Shown: positions 42,413 to 51,940, numbered from the stretch's first letter. The stretch is DNA of 64,000 nucleotides from Brevundimonas subvibrioides (GCF_027271155.1 NZ_CP114542.1:2527001-2591000); one strand, 5' to 3'. The notes: generated by a model not told the origin, from the sequence alone. Program-made: numbers and translations.

Positions 42413-45400
42413 TCATGCCCCGCAGATGAAATAGCAGGGGCAACCGGGGCATCGTTGCGGATCGGGCTTCGGGTGGAATTCCCCCCGCTCGATCCCGGTA
42501 ATGGCGTCGGTATATTCGCCAAGAAGCTTGTCGTCTTTCCCCGCCTCCATCGGCGCCGCTTCGTTGGTCGCGGGGTAGTAGGCTTCCACCGACACGCGAC
42601 ACCCGGGGTAACGCTGAGCGGCTCCGCGCCGAAGGAGCGCATAGATGCGGTTCTCCGCCTCTGACTTGGATTTGCGACCGGTACGGACCCGTTGAACACG
42701 CACACTTCCGTCGGCGACCAGCACCACCCGGTCCGGCTCGTATGTCACCACTCGTCCTTCGAGCTGAACGGACCAGGGCTCGCGGTCATACTCGCCCGCC
42801 TCGGTGGCAATGAGCCTTGCAATGGAGACCACCATGCTGTCCGCCGCGGACCGGTAGTAGCCATTGAAGCCATGATGCACTGGCCCGTGCATCTCCCATT
42901 GCCTTGCGAGTTCTGCGCGAGCCTGCTCCGGGCTTGCTGGCGCTCCGTCGCGTGCCTGTTGCTCAAGCCACGCCATGGTCCGGTAGACGCAGCGATGGAA
43001 ACGCAGGTAAGGCGAGGCCTCGCGGCCACCCCGTAATCCATCGACCACTTCGTACTGGTAGCGGGCGGGGCATCGTAGATAAATGTCGAGTTCGCGCTCA
43101 GCGTAGCTATCTTGCCGTCCACGCGGCGCCCACACGGGAGCCGGTTGGACCTGGGGAGCGGGTCCAGCGAACCGCGTGACCATTACGTGGCGTGCGACCG
43201 TATCGAGGAACTTGGAAGCGCTGGCATTGACCTGTGTGTACCGTTGGGCGCGACTGAGGCAGAGATAGTCGCGTGCGCGCGACAAGCCGACGAAGAAAAG
43301 ACATTCCTCTTCGGCGTCGTGATCCTCCTTCTGCATCACCAGTTTAGCCAGCGACGCCGGAGGCGGGCACCGCGCCCATTGGCGGTTGCTGGGCATATAG
43401 CGTGTAGCTAGCGCGGGAAGATGGACACCCCGGAATTCCAGCCCCTTGCTTCCGTGGATGGTCATGACGCGGACGGCGTCGAAGTCGGAGGCCTCCGAGA
43501 CGACGGCCCGGTATCGGCTATCCTGGTTTAACGCCTCGATCCGGCGGATGCGCTCGAGAAAGGCTTTACGGCCAGGATCGCGCAGGGCGGACCCGCCGTG
43601 CAGGTCGCGTTGCTCGCTGCACACTTTTAGGAGCTGATAAATGGCGATCAGTTGTTGCTGCGCTTTCGGGTGGTTAGATTCGAGCAGCGGACGAAGGTAA
43701 TCGCTCCGCTCGAACAACCAGCTCGTCACGAGTGTCCAAGGTGAGGTCGCCGAACCAAACCCGGCCAATTGCCCAGCGAGTTTTGACAACCCGGTTTTGC
43801 CCGCTTCGCTAATCCCTTCCATCTCGGTCAGCCGATGGAGGGCGTCGAAGATCGTGGCATCGTTTTCCTCGGCCCACTGAATAACAACGAGGGCGTCGGC
43901 TTTGCTCGCACCGTACTCAGGTAGCTGGGCGAGCCGCACCAAGCCAATCCCACCGAACTCGGCGTCGATGGCAACGAGCGAAAGAAGGTCGCGAATATCG
44001 TCGCGCTCGAACAAGTCGCCGAGATAGAGCAGCGGCACGTTCAGCTGTTCCAGCACGCCAGTGATGCGCGAGAGCGTGAGGTGGCTGCGGGCGAGGATGA
44101 CCTGGTCCCGATAGGCGATGCCGGCGGCGCGTAAGGCTTCGATCTGATCGCGTATAGCTGCGGCTTCCTCGGCGACGGTGTCGGCGACGGTGAGCGTCAC
44201 CTCGCCGAGTTCACCGCGATGCGCATTCCAATTTGCGGCTGCGCCGGGATCGGCCGCCATGTGCCTTGAGAATGCGGAGAAGGCGCGCACGACCGGCCCG
44301 CCTGAACGGTAGTTACTTGTGAGCGAGAGCTTGGCGCCGCGGAAATCGGTTTGGAAACGTCCGACGTTGGCGGGCTCCGCACCGCGGAACCGGTAAATCG
44401 ACTGGCGTTGATCGCCGACCACCCAGACATCCTGGCAGGCACCCGCGAGTACCTGCAGGAGGCGCGCGCTGGCGAGGTTCACGTCTTGATACTCGTCGAC
44501 CAGGATATGTTGGAAACGCTCACGATACTCGTTGCGAATATCGTCGTGGTCGGTAACGAGCTGCACCGCGAGCATCACGAGATCGCCGAAATCCATGGCG
44601 TCCGCTTCGCGCAGCAGCTCCTGATAGATTTTGTAGATGTGCCCGACTTCGACGGCTTTCTCGGCCGCTTCATCGCCGGGGTTCAATGCCAACGCAGCTT
44701 CCGCTTCCGCCAGATATTGCTCGGGCGAGAGTAGCTCGTCTTTGCAGCGCGAGATCGCGCCGAGCACGTGGACCAGCTCGAAGGCCGGCTCATAGAGGTT
44801 CTGGTAGTGCCGCAACGGCAGGCGCGTGAGATTGTCCTCGAGCAAGGCCAACTGGGTCGTCTGATCAAGGATTTTGACGTTCGCGGTGCGGCCGACGCGG
44901 CTCGGCCATTTCGTGACGAGCTCCAACCCGAACTGGTGGAACGTCCCGACCCACATCTCGATGGATTCATCGGGATGCGAGACTGACAGCCGCTCGCGCA
45001 TTTCCTCCGCAGCCTTGTTGGAGAAGGTGAGTGCGAGGAATGTACCGGGGAGCGCGCCGGCCCGGAGTACGTGCCCGATCCGGTGTACCAGGGTGCGCGT
45101 TTTCCCGGTGCCTGGGCCTGCATCGAGCAAGAGCGGCCCGCCGGACCAAGTGGCAGCTTTCTGCTGGCTGTCATCCAACGCGACAGCTGGGCCCGGCTGT
45201 GCAGCTGGCGGAGCCATGAGCGGAGGAAGTAGTAGGGCGCGGATCGCCTGGTTCAGCACTAACCCATAGGGAAGGCCGAGCTCTTCAGCGATCTCTGAAG
45301 GACGGCGGCGCTGTCCGACCAGCCGGCTACGCAGCCAATCGGCCGGACAGAGAAATTCACCGGCGAACACATCCGCCTGAATTTCCTTCCGCTCGCGCGG

Positions 45401-45766
45401 CGAGTGACCTTCGACCACGCCAGCGCCGCTGTCGATGATGTCGCCGCCGAGCTGGGATTGAACGCTGCGAACTTCCGTTGTTGCGTCGTGGTGCAGTTGC
45501 GAGTGCCCGATCTCGTGCGCGATGACGACGACTTCGTCCTTAGGATCCTGACCGCGCACCACATAAACAAGTCCATCGTCTCGGATGAACATGCCGTAGA
45601 CCCCGTCGCCAAAACGCTCGCCCGGATCGCAAGGCTTCAGCTCCAAGTCGCCTTCCTTGATCGCCGCATCAACGAGCGCCCGGCCGCGGCGATCGCCGTT
45701 CGCTCGCGCCAGGGCGAGTCCATGACAACGCCTGGCTTTCAGCCGGATGTCACGCCAGGCGTCCAT
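42413..45766 (-). CDS. ImmA/IrrE metalloprotease - UvrD helicase - nuclease fusion
   Basis: This 1117-residue protein has three parts. Residues about 1-180 form an ImmA/IrrE-type zinc protease with AHEIGHSQLHH (HEIGH at 84-88) and EIQADVFAGEFLC at 128-140. A UvrD/Rep superfamily-1 helicase follows, with Walker A GPGTGKT at 217-223, LVDEYQDVN, GDQRQSIYRFRGAEP and MTIHGSKGLEFRGV. The C-terminal PD-(D/E)XK nuclease-like segment has an early Cys in YLRCPARYQYE and a closing cluster CPGCPCYFICGA, probably an AddB/RecB-like Fe-S nuclease. Such a fusion would link protein cleavage to DNA unwinding and cutting. It is third in an operon with a sigma-like and an HTH gene. Confidence 0.85.
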   Translation of the reverse strand: MDAWRDIRLKARRCHGLALARANGDRRGRALVDAAIKEGDLELKPCDPGERFGDGVYGMFIRDDGLVYVVRGQDPKDEVVVIAHEIGHSQLHHDATTEVRSVQSQLGGDIIDSGAGVVEGHSPRERKEIQADVFAGEFLCPADWLRSRLVGQRRRPSEIAEELGLPYGLVLNQAIRALLLPPLMAPPAAQPGPAVALDDSQQKAATWSGGPLLLDAGPGTGKTRTLVHRIGHVLRAGALPGTFLALTFSNKAAEEMRERLSVSHPDESIEMWVGTFHQFGLELVTKWPSRVGRTANVKILDQTTQLALLEDNLTRLPLRHYQNLYEPAFELVHVLGAISRCKDELLSPEQYLAEAEAALALNPGDEAAEKAVEVGHIYKIYQELLREADAMDFGDLVMLAVQLVTDHDDIRNEYRERFQHILVDEYQDVNLASARLLQVLAGACQDVWVVGDQRQSIYRFRGAEPANVGRFQTDFRGAKLSLTSNYRSGGPVVRAFSAFSRHMAADPGAAANWNAHRGELGEVTLTVADTVAEEAAAIRDQIEALRAAGIAYRDQVILARSHLTLSRITGVLEQLNVPLLYLGDLFERDDIRDLLSLVAIDAEFGGIGLVRLAQLPEYGASKADALVVIQWAEENDATIFDALHRLTEMEGISEAGKTGLSKLAGQLAGFGSATSPWTLVTSWLFERSDYLRPLLESNHPKAQQQLIAIYQLLKVCSEQRDLHGGSALRDPGRKAFLERIRRIEALNQDSRYRAVVSEASDFDAVRVMTIHGSKGLEFRGVHLPALATRYMPSNRQWARCPPPASLAKLVMQKEDHDAEEECLFFVGLSRARDYLCLSRAQRYTQVNASASKFLDTVARHVMVTRFAGPAPQVQPAPVWAPRGRQDSYAERELDIYLRCPARYQYEVVDGLRGGREASPYLRFHRCVYRTMAWLEQQARDGAPASPEQARAELARQWEMHGPVHHGFNGYYRSAADSMVVSIARLIATEAGEYDREPWSVQLEGRVVTYEPDRVVLVADGSVRVQRVRTGRKSKSEAENRIYALLRRGAAQRYPGCRVSVEAYYPATNEAAPMEAGKDDKLLGEYTDAITGIERGEFHPKPDPQRCPGCPCYFICGA

Positions 45767-45769
45767 CGC

Positions 45770-46384
45770 TTATGCGTCCTCAAGCCAGTACGATATCCGC
45801 TCGGGCGACATCGTACTTTTGCGAACGATTTCCGCGTAGCTCGACTGCACCACGGTCGGCGTTTTGGACGCCTTCGCATGTCCCACTTGGGGATGGTCGA
45901 CAGCGTAGTTCACTGCCCAATCAAACTGCGCGGCGGTCACTCGGAGTTTGTCGAGCAGGGCTTGGGTAAGCCGCGATCCGACAGGCGGTTTCATCCATCC
46001 GTTGAAGAGTGCGGCAATCACATCGCGGCCGATATCCAGCGATTTGCTTAGCTCAGGCTTGGTAAGGCCCACGGCACCGAGGAGTTGATCGAAGGTCGCT
46101 TGCTTCCCGCCGCTCGACTGCGATGCCATCTCGGCACGATAAATCGCGTTGAGGGTCCGGCTGTGGGCGCGGCTCAGCATCTGCTCGCTGATTTCTTCTT
46201 CCACCGCATCGCCGGTGCCGGCTCCCCACTCGCGCATGAGACCCGCGTGATCGCGAATGTCGTCAGCGAATTCCGGATAGCGCTTGGTCCAACGGATGAT
46301 GTCATCCACCGTCGGCGACGCGCAGTCGCGATAGAATGCGAAAAGGACCTCGTCTCGCCGCGTGGCTTTGGTTTGGTCCGTCAT
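45770..46384 (-). CDS. HTH-containing regulator of the ImmA-helicase operon
   Basis: This 204-residue protein starts MTDQTKATRRDEVLFAFYRD. A region at about 93-150 (ATFDQLLGAVGLTKPELSKS, then VIAALFNGWMKPPVG) resembles an XRE-type helix-turn-helix. An N-terminal helical domain precedes it. Given the ImmA/IrrE protease encoded next (3-base gap), it may be a repressor cleaved by it, as DdrO is by IrrE. That role is inference. It overlaps the sigma-like gene by 4 bases. Confidence 0.65.
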   Translation of the reverse strand: MTDQTKATRRDEVLFAFYRDCASPTVDDIIRWTKRYPEFADDIRDHAGLMREWGAGTGDAVEEEISEQMLSRAHSRTLNAIYRAEMASQSSGGKQATFDQLLGAVGLTKPELSKSLDIGRDVIAALFNGWMKPPVGSRLTQALLDKLRVTAAQFDWAVNYAVDHPQVGHAKASKTPTVVQSSYAEIVRKSTMSPERISYWLEDA

Positions 46385-47034
46385 AGCTCAGCTCCCAAGA
46401 TCGTTTTGAGTTCTTCCTTTGCTTCCTTCACCCAGGTCTCCGCCGTTTTTGTGGAGACCCCGAGTGCTCGGGCAATCGAGTGGCCGTTAGTCCCGCCACG
46501 CTGGGCACCATCCATGTACAGACGGATTGCGAGTGCCTTGCGCGGGTCCTTCATTTTTCTGAGGACGCTCTCGACATAGGCCTCGCCCTCCTGAACGGCG
46601 GGCACCGCGCAACGCGATAGGACGCCCTCATCCCCGCCGGCTGCGTCGTCGCGGCGCTTATCCTCTCGCATCTCACGCCTGATCTCGTCGTGCGCCCGAA
46701 ATTTAAGGCGAGCGAAGAAGGCTTCCCGCATGCCGGCCCCGTCCGCCGATGTGGGATCCAGTACGGCTTCGATCAGCTGGCCGTGCACTTCCTCGATGAT
46801 CTTCCACCCGCGGTCACGCCGGTTGGTTCCAACCACGCTCCTGAGGGTCCTGAGTATGCGACGGTTAAGCTCATCCATAAGTGCGCCAACCACATGTCGG
46901 TGCGCGGTGAGATCGATCTGTTGGACGGCTGCAACCATGCTCTCGCTCCGAATAGCCGGAAGCGATTGGTCTCGAATGGCCAGCCGCCAAGCCTCAAGGT
47001 CGTTGGGATCAGGTCCCTCGTCTTGTGTTTCCAT
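46381..47034 (-). CDS. Sigma factor-like protein
   Basis: This 217-residue protein has an ECF/sigma-70-like layout: a helical region around AFFARLKFRAHDEIRREMRE (region 2-like) and a C-terminal helix-turn-helix GHSIARALGVSTKTAETWVK (region 4-like). It starts METQDEGPDP at an ATG behind GAGGGTGAG. It could direct transcription of its own operon. First of three tightly spaced genes. Confidence 0.7.
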   Translation of the reverse strand: METQDEGPDPNDLEAWRLAIRDQSLPAIRSESMVAAVQQIDLTAHRHVVGALMDELNRRILRTLRSVVGTNRRDRGWKIIEEVHGQLIEAVLDPTSADGAGMREAFFARLKFRAHDEIRREMREDKRRDDAAGGDEGVLSRCAVPAVQEGEAYVESVLRKMKDPRKALAIRLYMDGAQRGGTNGHSIARALGVSTKTAETWVKEAKEELKTILGAEL

Positions 47035-47417
47035 TTCTCACCCTCAATCGATCGTCGACGCACTCCTTCAGCAGAGCGAAGCTGGTTGAAAAAAACCGGA
47101 AGCACTTCGATAGATTTTTGGCGAAGCCCCCACCGCAGCCAGAACTCTACAGTTACAGAGCGCACTTTGGGGGAGAATTCGTGGAGCGCGTCAACCCGCG
47201 GTCGCGCCAAGGCAGAATGGCACCCTTTGCCGGGCAACCTGCGGTGGGTTTTTGGATCCGGGATGCCGGTCTGACATCCAGCGTGGAATGCCGTTACGCC
47301 GCTAAGGAGGAATCACTCGTTTCGTGAACCTTCCGCTGAAGAGACATTCCGGAGGCCTGCTATGAGTCACGTCCAGAAGTTGGCTCGTGGAAACGACGTC
47401 AAACCATACCGGCAGCA
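47035..47417. other. Intergenic region upstream of the sigma-like gene
   Basis: These 383 bases separate the EcoRII-type gene from the sigma-like gene, both on the minus strand, and must carry the operon promoter. A plus-strand AAGGAGGA with a downstream GTG and ATG occurs near 47303-47362, but the open frames it would serve run antisense into the restriction gene and look spurious. No repeat or RNA recognised. Confidence 0.4.
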
Positions 47418-48779
47418 CTACGCCCAAGCGGGCATCCGGGCATCTCGCAATTCACCTCCGAAGAACGACGCAAAATCCACCACGTTGGCGTGGCGGACGT
47501 ACTCGGTGGACTTCGACGACTTCAGGCTCTCGGGCACGACGAGGGTGATGTTCATCGAGGCCATGTCCTCGATGGCGTTGGCCGCGATCGTTTCATCGAC
47601 GGTGGCCAAGAACAGGTCTCTGCCGCCCATTTCCCGCTCCACCTGCTTCCACCGTTCGCGCAGCGTCGTCTTGGCGCTGAGGATCAGTCCCCTCGCCGGC
47701 CCTTTCAGGTCGGCCCGAAGGTGTTTCAGCGATGGCAGCACGAAATCCGGGCGCTTTTTCGCGTCCATGACGACCTGTTTTGCGAACGGGATCTTGCCCG
47801 CAATCAGCATCGCCTCAATCTGGTGCTCGAACGAGTAGCCAGCTCGGGATTTCCGCTGCTGGCTGGCAGAAAGCATGATGCGGTCGATCTCGCCGACGCT
47901 GTCGACCATCCGCCGGACGACCGATCGCATGTCCATATCGGCGGGCTGATCCCCGAACACGGCCCGCACCAGTTCGACCGCGCGTTCCTTGCGCTGGTAG
48001 TCCCGAAACAGGTCCCATTCGATGACGCGGCTGATCTCGCGGATGGCGTCGCCGGGGGCGTCCAGCGCAAACGGATCGAGCGTGGCCATGCCGCGACCCT
48101 CCAAGAAGGCTGTGCGCGCGAGTTCGGCCAGCACCGCGGTGGTCGGCATGGCAGCACGGTCGCCGGCGAAGCGGGCGATATCACCAGCCAGCCAGGCCGT
48201 GGCAACCTCCTCGGCGAAGTCCATGATCAGGTCGCGCTCCTGCGCGACGACCGCAGCGGGCTCGAGGACGCCGACCGTAAAGTCGGCGCCGAGGCCCAGG
48301 GTCTCGGTCAGGACGCCGGCGGCGTCAGAGCCGGAGTCGATCGTCAGACACAGGTATGCCGGGTCCTCGACACCGGGCTTTGGCGCCATGACCAGCCATG
48401 ACGCCGGGCCCAGATCGCCGAACGCGGCCTTTGGCACGCCGGTCATGTGGGTCTCGGCGCCCTTGCTCGTGTAGTTCACAAGCCGGGTTTTCCTCCGCTC
48501 ATCGACCTGGGGCCACTCGGTCAGAAAGAAGACCTCGCGGATCTCGTCGGCCCCCTCTGCGTCCCGCGCCTTCACAGTCAGTGGCGGGAAGAAGCCGCCA
48601 TCGCGCTGGGCGGGCGGGATATAGACGCCGGCCTGATGCTTGTTGGCCAGACGGGCCCAGTCCCGGTCGTTGTTCGACAGCTTCTTGACCAGAACCTGGG
48701 GGGCACGGGCCAGCAGGTCCGCCAGCATGGCGCCGGTCGCATCATCCCGGTCAAACAGGTCGGGCTGTGGCGGCATCAT
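47418..48779 (-). CDS. Type II restriction endonuclease, EcoRII C-terminal family
   Basis: This 453-residue endonuclease has the EcoRII C-terminal catalytic pattern near its end: YSFEHQIEAMLI, then RPDFVLPSLKHLRADLKG and LSAKTTLRERWKQV. The D and K acids form the PD-(D/E)XK-like active site. The N-terminal half would be the effector/recognition domain. EcoRII recognises CCWGG, so the same target is plausible given the Dcm-type methyltransferase downstream in the cluster. Starts 76 bases after the vsr gene, same strand. Confidence 0.85.
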   Translation of the reverse strand: MMPPQPDLFDRDDATGAMLADLLARAPQVLVKKLSNNDRDWARLANKHQAGVYIPPAQRDGGFFPPLTVKARDAEGADEIREVFFLTEWPQVDERRKTRLVNYTSKGAETHMTGVPKAAFGDLGPASWLVMAPKPGVEDPAYLCLTIDSGSDAAGVLTETLGLGADFTVGVLEPAAVVAQERDLIMDFAEEVATAWLAGDIARFAGDRAAMPTTAVLAELARTAFLEGRGMATLDPFALDAPGDAIREISRVIEWDLFRDYQRKERAVELVRAVFGDQPADMDMRSVVRRMVDSVGEIDRIMLSASQQRKSRAGYSFEHQIEAMLIAGKIPFAKQVVMDAKKRPDFVLPSLKHLRADLKGPARGLILSAKTTLRERWKQVEREMGGRDLFLATVDETIAANAIEDMASMNITLVVPESLKSSKSTEYVRHANVVDFASFFGGELRDARMPAWA

Positions 48780-48855
48780 GTCTCCGGGTCGGTCGAGCAG
48801 TGATAAGCGTACGGCGAGACGCGCGCCAGCAGCATGGGCCTCCGGATCGACGCCG

Positions 48856-49308
48856 TCAGCCGCCCCGGATTTCCAAAGCGGGCTCGGTTCCCCGTAGCCA
48901 CGCCTCGCACCCGTCCAGCACGGCTTCCAGCGGCAGCCTGGTCCGGCCCTTCAGGGCGCATTCCCAGACCACGCCGACCCGCCATCCGGCGGCCTCCAGC
49001 GCGGCCGTCGAGCGCGAGTCGACGACCTGGTTGCGGGCGATCTTGGCCCGCCAGAACTCCGGCCGTGTCGAGGGCATCCGGAACAGGTGACAGTCGTGGC
49101 CGTGCCAGAAGCAGCCGTGTGCGAACAGCACCGCACGCCGCGCCGGGAAGACCAGATCCGGCTTTCCGGGGAGATCTTTCGCGTGCAGCCGGTACCGCAG
49201 GCCGCGCGCATGCAGGCCGTGACGCAGGATCATTTCCGGCTTTGTGTTTTTGCCCCGGATGCCGGACATCATCCGGCTGCGGGTTGCGGCGTCGACGACG
49301 TCAGGCAA
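48856..49308 (-). CDS. vsr: Very short patch repair endonuclease Vsr
   Basis: This 150-residue Vsr nicks T-G mismatches created by deamination of 5-methylcytosine. It carries [16 protein letters not shown], the catalytic Asp region [13 protein letters not shown] and the zinc motif [12 protein letters not shown]. It overlaps the methyltransferase gene by 8 bases. Presence with a cytosine methyltransferase is the usual pairing. Confidence 0.95.
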   Translation of the reverse strand: MPDVVDAATRSRMMSGIRGKNTKPEMILRHGLHARGLRYRLHAKDLPGKPDLVFPARRAVLFAHGCFWHGHDCHLFRMPSTRPEFWRAKIARNQVVDSRSTAALEAAGWRVGVVWECALKGRTRLPLEAVLDGCEAWLRGTEPALEIRGG

Positions 49309-50542
49309 CCTCGCGCTCAGGCTCCTGCCGGGCGAGGGCTGTCATCAGATGCGGCTCCATGTGTTTCGCGATCGCCTCGATGACCGGCACCACCACGGCG
49401 TTGCCGAACTGCCGATAGGCCTGGGTGTCGGAGACGCGGATTTTCATGGGCGGTCGGCCGGGCTGGTCGAAACCCATGAGACGAGCGCACTCCCGCGGTG
49501 TCAGCCGGCGCGGGATCTTTCCCTTGCCCTGATCGATCAGGATCTCCGAGCCGTCCTTGTGGTAGCGGGCCGACAGGGTGCGGGCGACGTCCTGTGGCCC
49601 CACCAGACCGAAGCCAAAGCCATTGCCCTTCAGGCGGTGTTTCTCAGCGTAGTTTTGCAGGTAGGTCCAGAGGTGCTGACTGAGGGTGTACTTCGCGGCC
49701 GCCGGTCCCTGTGAGCCCTCGCTGTAATCCTCCATAGGCGGCGTCTCGTAGCCGTTGGCGCCATGGAGGATCGAGGCGAGGGTCGGCTTCTCGTCAGGGA
49801 TTGGCAAATCTAGCATCGAGAAGGTGGTCGGATCGCGGAAGCCCACGATGAAGATCCGCTCCCGGTGCTGCGGCGTCCAGGCGCGGCCGTCCACCGTGCG
49901 ATAGCTGATGTGGTAGCCGAGCCGCTCCTGCAGGACCTCCTTGATGACCTCGAAGGTACGGCCCTTGTCGTGGCTGGTCAGGTTCTTCACGTTCTCCAGC
50001 AGGAAGGCCGCCGGACGGTGGTGGGCGATGATCCGCGCCACGTCGAAGAACAGGGTCCCTTGCGTCTCGTCGGCGAAGCCATGGGCCCGGTTCAGGGAGT
50101 TCTTCTTCGACACGCCGGCTAGGGAGAAGGGCTGACACGGAAAGCCTGCCAGCAGGACATCAAACTCGGGGATGTCGGCTTCGGCGACATTGCGGATGTC
50201 GCCGGCGATCGGATGCGGATCGTGAGGGAAGTTGGCCTGGTAGGTGATCTGGGAAAACTTGTCCCATTCGCTGGTGAACACACACCGGCCGCCGATGCTC
50301 TCGAACCCGCGGCGCAGGCCGCCGATGCCCGCGAACAGGTCGATGAACCGGAAGGCGGCGGGCTTGGAAAGGTCTTCGGGCGGCGTCGGGGTGTGGGCGC
50401 GCAGCACCTCCAGCACGGCCTTCCTCGGTTTCGCCTCCCCGCGCTCCCAGCGGTAGCCCGTGCGCTCGTCATACCCTGCCAGTTCAGCGGCCTCGGCGAC
50501 TGAAAGACCGGCCTGGAGGCGGAGGGTGTGGAAGTCTGACAA
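49301..50542 (-). CDS. dcm: DNA cytosine-5 methyltransferase (Dcm-type) with N-terminal HTH
   Basis: This 413-residue enzyme has an N-terminal helix-turn-helix ([20 protein letters not shown]), then motif [16 protein letters not shown] and the catalytic PCQ at residues 135-137 (FPCQPFS). ENV (LLENVKNL) and the C-terminal motifs IX-X ([16 protein letters not shown]) follow. It should methylate the inner cytosine of the EcoRII-type site. Overlaps vsr by 8 bases. The HTH may autoregulate, as in some solitary Dcm proteins. Confidence 0.95.
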   Translation of the reverse strand: MSDFHTLRLQAGLSVAEAAELAGYDERTGYRWERGEAKPRKAVLEVLRAHTPTPPEDLSKPAAFRFIDLFAGIGGLRRGFESIGGRCVFTSEWDKFSQITYQANFPHDPHPIAGDIRNVAEADIPEFDVLLAGFPCQPFSLAGVSKKNSLNRAHGFADETQGTLFFDVARIIAHHRPAAFLLENVKNLTSHDKGRTFEVIKEVLQERLGYHISYRTVDGRAWTPQHRERIFIVGFRDPTTFSMLDLPIPDEKPTLASILHGANGYETPPMEDYSEGSQGPAAAKYTLSQHLWTYLQNYAEKHRLKGNGFGFGLVGPQDVARTLSARYHKDGSEILIDQGKGKIPRRLTPRECARLMGFDQPGRPPMKIRVSDTQAYRQFGNAVVVPVIEAIAKHMEPHLMTALARQEPEREVA

Positions 50543-50598
50543 GAATCACCTCTGGGTCGATTTCCGACACCGTGGCGTCATTCGACACAAAGAACAAG

Positions 50599-50772
50599 TC
50601 AAGAACCTTGAGGCCGCGCGACACGGCTGGAGAGCACCTCGTCGATCGCCCGGAGCCGGTCGCGGATCACAACCAAGCGGTCGTAGCTGACTTCGCGATC
50701 GTAGGTTTCCTGCGCCAGCCGGTAAGCCTCGCGGCGGAGCCGCGCGCGTGTTTTCTGGTCTTCGGTCCTCAT
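50599..50772 (-). CDS. Small hypothetical protein upstream of dcm
   Basis: A 57-residue protein starting MRTEDQKTRARLRREAYRLA and rich in Arg and Glu. It begins at the ATG overlapping the stop of the preceding small gene (ATGA) and ends 56 bases before the dcm start. Frame shift from other reading frames is clear by codon usage. Function unknown; too short for a confident call. Confidence 0.5.
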   Translation of the reverse strand: MRTEDQKTRARLRREAYRLAQETYDREVSYDRLVVIRDRLRAIDEVLSSRVARPQGS

Positions 50773-50948
50773 GCCGCAAGCGCCTTACGGCCCTCGGCGG
50801 TGATGGAAATTCTATCGTTCTGGACGATCAGCAGCTCCCGTTCGATCAGCGTCGTGACCGCCAGCTCGATTTCCAGCGGCGGCGGCATGCTAGGGCCGAC
50901 ATCGGCACTGGCGGCCAGTTCGAGTATTTCCCGGTGAATGTGCAGCAT
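50769..50948 (-). CDS. Small winged-helix-like protein
   Basis: A 59-residue protein starting MLHIHREILELAASADVGPS, with LEIELAVTTLIERELLIVQN and RISITAEGRKALAA. The helix-strand pattern with a terminal EGRKALA is common in small winged-helix proteins. A GGAGG ribosome site lies 7 bases upstream of the ATG at 50948. A hairpin leader shared with DUF3489 precedes it. Coupled by ATGA to the next small gene. Confidence 0.55.
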   Translation of the reverse strand: MLHIHREILELAASADVGPSMPPPLEIELAVTTLIERELLIVQNDRISITAEGRKALAA

Positions 50949-50990
50949 GGGTGCCTCCGTTCAGGGGCATCAAGAGCCCCACCAAGGCGA

Positions 50991-51046
50991 GCCCGGACTG
51001 GCCGGGCGTAGTGACACTCACGCTCTGTCTCTCGGGGAAGTCCAGT
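50991..51046 (-). promoter_or_regulatory. Shared leader element, copy 2 (upstream of the small winged-helix gene)
   Basis: A GCCCGG...CCGGGC hairpin (50991-51007) is followed by TCACGCTCTG (51018 on) and GAAGTCCAGTC (ending 51046). The layout and most bases match the copy at 33991-34050, 17 kb away before DUF3489. The distance from element to gene start is similar. Likely a promoter and leader shared by island genes. Confidence 0.5.
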
Positions 51047-51182
51047 CGAGCACTGCATTCACCCTGCAAAAGACTCTTATGCGATCCTGGGTTTGATCAG
51101 GAATTACGCACCTCGATCGTCCGTGGAGAAAGCTTCCCTACCCTGAAATTCCTCGGCCCTTCTGACCTCCGGTGCGAATCTT

Positions 51183-51938
51183 TCACCCTGAGCCCGTGCG
51201 CCGGACTGTTGCTTCTGCATCCACAAAGACAGCATCCACAACTTCGCGCAGATCCTCGGGCGTCAGCGCGCCGAGCGCGACGATCTCATTTCGCATGCGT
51301 ATCCTGATGACCGCCGAACGCATGACTGGCTGCATAGCGGCGCGCCCGTAGCGTGAGGCGGCAGCCAGCCAGCCCTCCGCCAGCGCACAGGAGAGTGTCC
51401 GACTCGCCGCGATGGCGGGCCGCTCCAGTATTGCGACAAAGGCGTCTTCGGTCAGGCCCTCGACCAACCCCCACCGATCGCTATGACCGTCTCCCCGGTC
51501 AAGTACCGTGCCGCGCATCCACAAGCGCTGGAAGGTGTTTCGCACCCCGCCGTGATGACGATCTGGTGCCTCTCCATATCGCCACACGGTAATCGGCCGG
51601 AACAGATAGGCCGCTATAAAGGCCCAGACGTCATCGCGATGCGCTTCGCCTGACTGGAAGATCGGCAACTGCGCCAGATGCCGGGCGCAGGCAGCGTCGA
51701 ACGTCGCTCGTGCCGCGACCGTCGTGGCGTTCGGGTAGCCCGCCTCGCGAGCGACCTTTTCCACACCCTCCTTGAGGGCGATGAGGTCTGCGCCGTGCAG
51801 CCGGCTTCCGCCTACCGCCCCGTAGGTGATGGCGTCAGGCAGGTCGATGACCCCCGCCGTGCTGGCGGGCCCGGGCGGGGCAGACAGCAGCTGGTCCACG
51901 GCGGCGGCGCTCAGGCGAGGAAGAAGCGTGATCGGCAT
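51183..51938 (-). CDS. DUF6339 family protein
   Basis: This 251-residue protein contains LRRLS-like start (MPITLLPRLSAAAVDQLLSA) and a core around DDVWAFIAAYLFRPITVWRY and RNTFQRLWMRG. I recognise this as DUF6339, found with Z1, PD-(D/E)XK and ATPase genes in Streptomyces and other bacteria. Function unknown, presumably a structural part of the system. It starts 2 bases after the preceding gene stop. Confidence 0.75.
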   Translation of the reverse strand: MPITLLPRLSAAAVDQLLSAPPGPASTAGVIDLPDAITYGAVGGSRLHGADLIALKEGVEKVAREAGYPNATTVAARATFDAACARHLAQLPIFQSGEAHRDDVWAFIAAYLFRPITVWRYGEAPDRHHGGVRNTFQRLWMRGTVLDRGDGHSDRWGLVEGLTEDAFVAILERPAIAASRTLSCALAEGWLAAASRYGRAAMQPVMRSAVIRIRMRNEIVALGALTPEDLREVVDAVFVDAEATVRRTGSG

Positions 51939-51940
51939 CG

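Noticed and set aside
47362..47838. Plus-strand ORF behind an AAGGAGGA site
   Set aside because: It runs antisense into the EcoRII-type gene and the translation shows no domain-like pattern; a regulatory RNA cannot be ruled out, but nothing supports it.
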